This document shows, piece after piece, positions 14,601-18,154 of a stretch of 18,154 bases of DNA; the stretch's first letter is position 1; the number at the start of each line of letters is the position of its first letter. The notes under the pieces were generated by a model. It was not told the DNA's origin, made no database searches, and worked only from the letters and a program-made list of their open reading frames with translations. Both the position numbers and the translations under genes were made by a program. The stretch spans positions 1 through 18,154 of the forward strand of contig JBMOEY010000026.1 in the NCBI GenBank assembly GCA_049314515.1. The letters are read 5' to 3'. Source of the stretch: RFQD01 sp049314515. GTDB lineage: Bacteria > Actinomycetota > Actinomycetes > Actinomycetales > Microbacteriaceae.

Positions 14601-15128
14601 TTACAGGTCAGCGAGCTTCGGCCGGTTCGCGAGGTAGTCCGCGATACCAACCTTGCGCTCTGCCTCGTTGTAGTACGCGACCTCGACGAGCTCCAATGGG
14701 ATGCCATCGGGGTCGTGGAAGTAGACCCAGCGCCAGCCGGCGAGGACTCCCTCGTCGACAACGTTGGGTTCCGAGTAGAACTCCACGCCCTTCGAGCGGA
14801 GCTCTTCGACGGCGGCGTTGATGTCCGGCACCTGGAATGCCATGTGCATCGCACCGAGGTAGTTCTGCTGGATGGGTGTGTCGTTGTTCGCCGGGCGATT
14901 CGCATACTCGATTAGTTCCAGCGTGGAATTCTTTCCGACCCATAGCGAAACCTGACGGAGCTTTGCGTTCGGAACGTTGACGCCTTTCGACAGGCCTTCT
15001 CCTTCGAACCACGGGCTGGGCTCATTCGAAAATGGCAACCCGAGAACGTCGTGATAGAAGTAGATCGACTTGTCGAGATTTTTTACGATGATGGCTGTGT
15101 GGTGTACAGCGTCAAGAGTGAGTGACAT
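14601..15128 (-). CDS. VOC-family (glyoxalase I-like) metalloenzyme
   Basis: A 175-residue protein with the two beta-alpha-beta modules of the vicinal oxygen chelate fold. The four expected metal ligands are visible: H10 (VHHTAII), E71 or E74 (TLELIEY), H95 (AMHMAFQV) and E146 (IPLELVEV). Members include glyoxalase I, methylmalonyl-CoA epimerase and ring-cleaving dioxygenases; the length and H/E/H/E set favour an isomerase or epimerase-type activity on a small oxygenated substrate. The ATG at 15128 is chosen because family homology begins there; an in-frame ATG at 15215 would lie across the operator region. It diverges from the XRE-cupin regulator gene. It could epimerise or isomerise an alpha-hydroxyketone formed by the dehydrogenases, which is inference. 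Confidence 0.88.
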   Translation of the reverse strand: MSLTLDAVHHTAIIVKNLDKSIYFYHDVLGLPFSNEPSPWFEGEGLSKGVNVPNAKLRQVSLWVGKNSTLELIEYANRPANNDTPIQQNYLGAMHMAFQVPDINAAVEELRSKGVEFYSEPNVVDEGVLAGWRWVYFHDPDGIPLELVEVAYYNEAERKVGIADYLANRPKLADL

Positions 15129-15359
15129 TTTGCCGCAAGGCCTCGCTTTCTTCACAAGTGCGGTCGTCGATGACCGCGCCTCAAGCCTACGAGGTTGTTC
15201 GCTAAATGTGAACACTCGCGCGCACGCTGTTCAGTAGTATTTATGCACACCGTGTCGCATCGTCGTGACCGGCAGCAGGTTCGAAGCATTCAATTGGACA
15301 TTAGCCCGCACAATCTCGAATATTCGCGATGAGGCGGGGGAAACGGCGGGGGATCCCAA
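15129..15359. promoter_or_regulatory. Divergent control region between the VOC gene and the XRE-cupin regulator
   Basis: This 231-bp non-coding region holds the dyad TGTTCGCTAAATGTGAACA (15196-15214) and a further TGTTCAGTAG copy (15228-15237), both of the same type as sites at 5.5 and 8.6 kb. Other structures are GCGGTC-N6-GACCGC (15160-15177) in the VOC leader and the 10-bp palindrome CGAATATTCG (15317-15326), 33 bp before the regulator start. TTGGAC at 15294 could be a -35 for the regulator, but the -10 is poor. GGGGGA near 15348 is the likely Shine-Dalgarno for the GTG start. Confidence 0.6.
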
Positions 15360-16031
15360 GTGTTGCATGACATTGGAACACGGCTGAAAGAGCGTCGTGT
15401 TGCCGCGGGTATGTCGTTGCGTGAAATGGCCCGCGAAGCCGACGTGTCTCCCTCGTTCCTCAGTCAGATTGAGAACGGCAAGTCCCAACCATCGGTGGCG
15501 ACCCTCTTTTCGTTTGCCAGCATTCTGGGCGTGAAAATCGACGAATTATTCGACGATGCGGCGAGTAGCGACACTGTGCCGGAGGTACCCGTCATGGAAG
15601 TAGGTGATGGACAAGAAAAAGATCCCGCGCGTATCTGGAACAACAGTGCGTATACAAACCGAATTTCGCTCATCCATCCCTCACACCGAGCTCAAATTGC
15701 GGTCGCACACGGTGTGCACTGGGAACGTCTCGCTGCAACACCGGAAACGTCCTGCAACTTCATGAAGTTGGTCTATGAACCTGGCTCCACCTCAACCGAA
15801 GGTGGCGAGACTGTCGTTCACGACGGATACGAGTACGGCTACGTGCTTTCCGGTGAATTTGAAGTCACCATCGGCAACGAAGTGTTTGTGTTGAGATCCG
15901 GAGAATCCATTGGATTCGATTGCTCGATCCCGCATGTGTTCCGCAACATTGGTGACGTACCCGTCGAAGGTATCTGGTTCATCCACGGAACTCATCTCAA
16001 CGGAGCCGCTCCGCATCGAACGACCGCGTAG
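15360..16031 (+). CDS. XRE-family transcriptional regulator with C-terminal cupin domain
   Basis: A 223-residue two-domain regulator. Residues 5-65 form an XRE-type helix-turn-helix (TRLKERRVAAGMSLREMAREADVSPSFLSQIENGKSQPS), the DNA-binding part. A linker leads to a cupin_2 beta-barrel at about 135-215, with VHDGYEYGYVLSGEFEV, LRSGESIGFDCSIPHVFRN and IWFIHG as its strands; this is the presumed sensor for a small ligand. GTG at 15360 is used as start, with a GGGGGA leader; TTG at 15363 is an alternative. It is the only DNA-binding regulator inside the oxidoreductase-transporter cluster and is the best candidate to bind the repeated TGTTCRC sites there. It ends 4 bp before the convergent hutH gene, without an intervening terminator. 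Confidence 0.92.
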   Translation: MLHDIGTRLKERRVAAGMSLREMAREADVSPSFLSQIENGKSQPSVATLFSFASILGVKIDELFDDAASSDTVPEVPVMEVGDGQEKDPARIWNNSAYTNRISLIHPSHRAQIAVAHGVHWERLAATPETSCNFMKLVYEPGSTSTEGGETVVHDGYEYGYVLSGEFEVTIGNEVFVLRSGESIGFDCSIPHVFRNIGDVPVEGIWFIHGTHLNGAAPHRTTA

Positions 16032-16035
16032 TCAG

Positions 16036-17577
16036 CTAGATCAGGGTCGGCAACACGCTGGTCGCACAGTTCTTCACAGCGCCCGAAGACACCAATTCGG
16101 CGGCAACCGCGAGTTCAGGGCCTAGGTAGCGGTCTGGTCCAGGGCCGCCGACACCGGACTCACGAAGCAGGGAGATGAGAGCGTCACTCGTAAGGCAAGG
16201 CCGCAGTGGCGCGCGCAACTCAACCCCTCGAGCGGCCGTCACCAGTTCGATTGCGAGCACCCGAGCGAGCGCATCCACGCTCAATCGCAACTTTCTCGCG
16301 GCATGCCACCCCATTGAGACGTGGTCTTCCTGCATTGCCGAAGACGGAATGGAATCGACGGATGCCGGTGCCGCGAGCCGTTTCATTTCACTCACCAATG
16401 CCGCCGACGTGTACTGCGCAATCATGAGCCCGGAGTCAACGCCGGCTTCGTGTGCCAGGAACGGAGGCAGACCCTGATTACGCGAGGCGTCCAAGAAGCG
16501 ATCTGTGCGCCGTTCACTCATGGACGCGACGTCCGCTGACACGATTGCGAGAAAATCCAGCACGTAGGCCAGTGGCGCGCCGTGAAAATTTCCGTTCGAT
16601 TCAACACGACCGTCATGCGTGAGCACCGGGTTGTCGATAGCGCTCGCCAGTTCGATTTCGGCGACGTGTTGTGCGTGCATCACCGTGTCACGGGCGCCAC
16701 CGGTCACCTGCGGAGCGCAGCGCAGCGAATATGCGTCTTGAACGCGCCCGTCTTCCGGGCCTGCGTGTGAACCGACGATGGGTGATCCCGCAAGCACGCT
16801 GGCCATGTTCGAAGCCGACACTGCCTGCCCGACATGAGGCCGAAGCCTCTGCAGGTCGGCGGCGAAAACCCGATCCGTTCCCATTAGTCCTTCGACGCTC
16901 ATAGCAGCCACAATGTCCGCCGTTGTCAGAAGCACCCTGAGGTCTGCAATCGCGAGGCAGAGATGTCCCAGCATCCCGTCGGTGCCATTGATCAGCGCCA
17001 GCCCTTCTTTCTCTTGTAGATCAAGTGGCGCGATGTGTGCGTCGGCGAGGGCCTCGGCCGCCGAAACCTGAGTTCCCGACGCGGTGCGAACTTCGCCCTC
17101 GCCCAGAAGAACCAACGCGCAGTGGGCAAGTGGAGCGAGATCGCCTGAGCAACCGAGGGACCCGTAAGCGCGCACGATGGGCGTGATGCCAGCGTTGAGA
17201 ACGGCCGCATAGGTTTCACACACCACCGGGCGCACACCAGTACGACCGGTCATCAGCGTGCTCAATCGCAATAACATCAGACTGCGAATCACTTCTCGTT
17301 CGACTTCATCACCAACACCGGCCGCGTGCGAGCGCACGAGCGATAACTGGAGTTGGGCTCGGCGGTCGCGTTCAATGAACGTCGTCGCGAGTGCGCCGAA
17401 TCCGGTGGAGATTCCATAGTGCGGATGCGGGTCCGAGGCGAGCCCATCGATGATGGCCCGACTCGCGGCAACTTCGACAAGTGCACGGGGGTCTAAAGCG
17501 ACCCTCATGTTGTTGCGAGCGACGCCCACAACGTCTTCGATTGACAGCGGACCAGCCCCAACGACAACTTCGTACAT
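16036..17577 (-). CDS. hutH: Histidine ammonia-lyase (histidase)
   Basis: A 513-residue aromatic amino acid lyase, the usual length for HutH. It deaminates L-histidine to urocanate and ammonia, the first hut step. Signatures are HYGISTGFG (Y54, catalytic base region), GSLGCSGDLAPL (the prosthetic MIO group forms from residues 143-145), INGTDGMLG and NGNFHG. The MIO triad reads Cys-Ser-Gly rather than the textbook Ala-Ser-Gly; the serine is kept and from memory Streptomyces HutH shares this form. The start is ambiguous: 17577 (GTGGA nine bases upstream) is preferred over ATG 17586, which abuts that same GTGGA. The longer in-frame start at 17691 would cross the operator. It is separated from hutU by the 11.8-kb inner cluster. 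Confidence 0.95.
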   Translation of the reverse strand: MYEVVVGAGPLSIEDVVGVARNNMRVALDPRALVEVAASRAIIDGLASDPHPHYGISTGFGALATTFIERDRRAQLQLSLVRSHAAGVGDEVEREVIRSLMLLRLSTLMTGRTGVRPVVCETYAAVLNAGITPIVRAYGSLGCSGDLAPLAHCALVLLGEGEVRTASGTQVSAAEALADAHIAPLDLQEKEGLALINGTDGMLGHLCLAIADLRVLLTTADIVAAMSVEGLMGTDRVFAADLQRLRPHVGQAVSASNMASVLAGSPIVGSHAGPEDGRVQDAYSLRCAPQVTGGARDTVMHAQHVAEIELASAIDNPVLTHDGRVESNGNFHGAPLAYVLDFLAIVSADVASMSERRTDRFLDASRNQGLPPFLAHEAGVDSGLMIAQYTSAALVSEMKRLAAPASVDSIPSSAMQEDHVSMGWHAARKLRLSVDALARVLAIELVTAARGVELRAPLRPCLTSDALISLLRESGVGGPGPDRYLGPELAVAAELVSSGAVKNCATSVLPTLI

Positions 17578-17631
17578 GATGACCATTCCACTCGTGCGTG
17601 TGGCTTGGCGTGACTCCTCGAATTCGACTAG

Positions 17632-17649
17632 TGTCTGACATGTCAGACA
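17632..17649. promoter_or_regulatory. Probable HutR operator between hutH and the IclR-family gene
   Basis: TGTCTGACATGTCAGACA is an 18-bp perfect palindrome. It lies 54 bp upstream of hutH (17577) and 11 bp upstream of the regulator start (17661), abutting that gene's Shine-Dalgarno (AAGGGGAG). Its arms are identical to the dyad upstream of hutU. The position suggests that it controls hutH and also autoregulates the regulator. Confidence 0.82.
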
Positions 17650-17660
17650 AGGGGAGTCGC

Positions 17661-18154
17661 ATGACACGGGTGCCTGCTGCGGACAATACATTGCGCATCC
17701 TTGACTTTCTCAGCGCACAGCGCGGACCCGTGCCGGCCCAAATGGTCGCAACGGCCCTCAATCTTCCGCGCTCGTCCGCGTACCAGTTGCTCACCGTAAT
17801 GTGCGAGCGGGGATACGTGACACATGTTCCGGAAGAAAAACGCTTTGGCCTCGGCCCGAATGCCTACGCACTCGCATCGAGTTATACGCGTCAGCAGCCC
17901 TTGTCTCGGTTAGGTGCCCCGCTCATCGCCAAGCTCGTCGATCAGGTAGGCGAAAGTGGACACATGGCGGTGCTTCATGGAACGGAAGTGCTCTATTTAG
18001 TCGAGGAGCGGGCGCGGAATCGTCCTAGCTTGGTCACGAATGTGGGCGTGCGCTTGCCGGCCACCAAGACCGCAAGCGGACGCGCGATGCTCGCGCGACT
18101 TCCAGTGTCACAACTGCGCGCGGACTATCCCGAATCACGAGAGTACGCAAGAGT
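17661..18154 (+). CDS. hutR: IclR-family transcriptional regulator, probable HutR, 3' end missing
   Basis: The gene runs off the right edge after 164 codons. Residues about 8-60 form the winged helix-turn-helix typical of IclR proteins (LRILDFLSAQRGPVPAQMVATAL, then LPRSSAYQLLTVMCERGYV as the recognition region), followed by wing residues KRFGLGP. The effector domain begins near residue 80 (LIAKLVDQVGESGHMAVLHG) and includes the family's LPATKTASGRAMLA segment. The start at 17661 has AAGGGGAG four bases upstream. Divergent placement next to hutH and the shared dyad support a role as hut regulator; from memory, corynebacterial HutR is also IclR-type. Whether it activates or represses, and whether urocanate or histidine is the effector, cannot be read. 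Confidence 0.85.
   Translation, partial: MTRVPAADNTLRILDFLSAQRGPVPAQMVATALNLPRSSAYQLLTVMCERGYVTHVPEEKRFGLGPNAYALASSYTRQQPLSRLGAPLIAKLVDQVGESGHMAVLHGTEVLYLVEERARNRPSLVTNVGVRLPATKTASGRAMLARLPVSQLRADYPESREYAR

Overview
The window reads as chromosomal DNA of a moderately GC-rich actinobacterium. The evidence is Shine-Dalgarno leaders of the AGGAG type, GTG and TTG starts, and protein sequences typical of Actinobacteria. A member of the Microbacteriaceae or a relative is plausible, but this is inferred from general resemblance only. No rRNA, tRNA, CRISPR array, transposase or integrase was seen.

There are two interleaved parts. The outer part is a histidine utilization (hut) locus. At the left are the 3' end of an arginase-fold hutG (1-656, +) with a translationally coupled DUF998 membrane protein (653-1303, +), then hutI and hutU as a minus-strand pair (2477-1251 and 4176-2506). 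At the right are hutH (17577-16036, -) and the 5' part of a divergent IclR-family regulator (17661 to the window end, +). Together these would take histidine to urocanate (HutH), imidazolonepropionate (HutU), formiminoglutamate (HutI) and glutamate plus formamide (HutG). Two near-identical dyads, TGTCTG-N6-CAGACA, lie 53-54 bp upstream of the hutU and hutH starts. They are probably the operators of the IclR-type regulator.

The inner part (about 4.25-16.03 kb) is an uptake-and-oxidation cluster lying between hutU and hutH. It holds a PRISE-like extended SDR (-), then on the plus strand a classical SDR and two zinc-type alcohol dehydrogenases packed together (5630-8504). After these come an RbsC-type permease, an RbsB-type lipoprotein, an unusual RbsA-RbsC fusion and a third alcohol dehydrogenase (8641-14504). 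A strong bidirectional terminator separates this run from a minus-strand VOC (glyoxalase-fold) enzyme and a divergent XRE-cupin regulator (15360-16031, +). The cluster has five NAD(P)-type oxidoreductases and an importer but no kinase, aldolase or dehydratase. It probably imports a polyol, diol or sugar-like compound and interconverts it by oxidation and reduction. The substrate is not determined.

The three intergenic control regions of the inner cluster (5349-5629, 8505-8640, 15129-15359) share a recurring TGTTC(A/G)C / TGTTTAGT half-site. In two of them three copies sit at exact 21-bp intervals. This points to one cluster-wide regulator, most simply the XRE-cupin protein. The regulon, the transporter fusion and the undefined pathway are the most novel content of the window.
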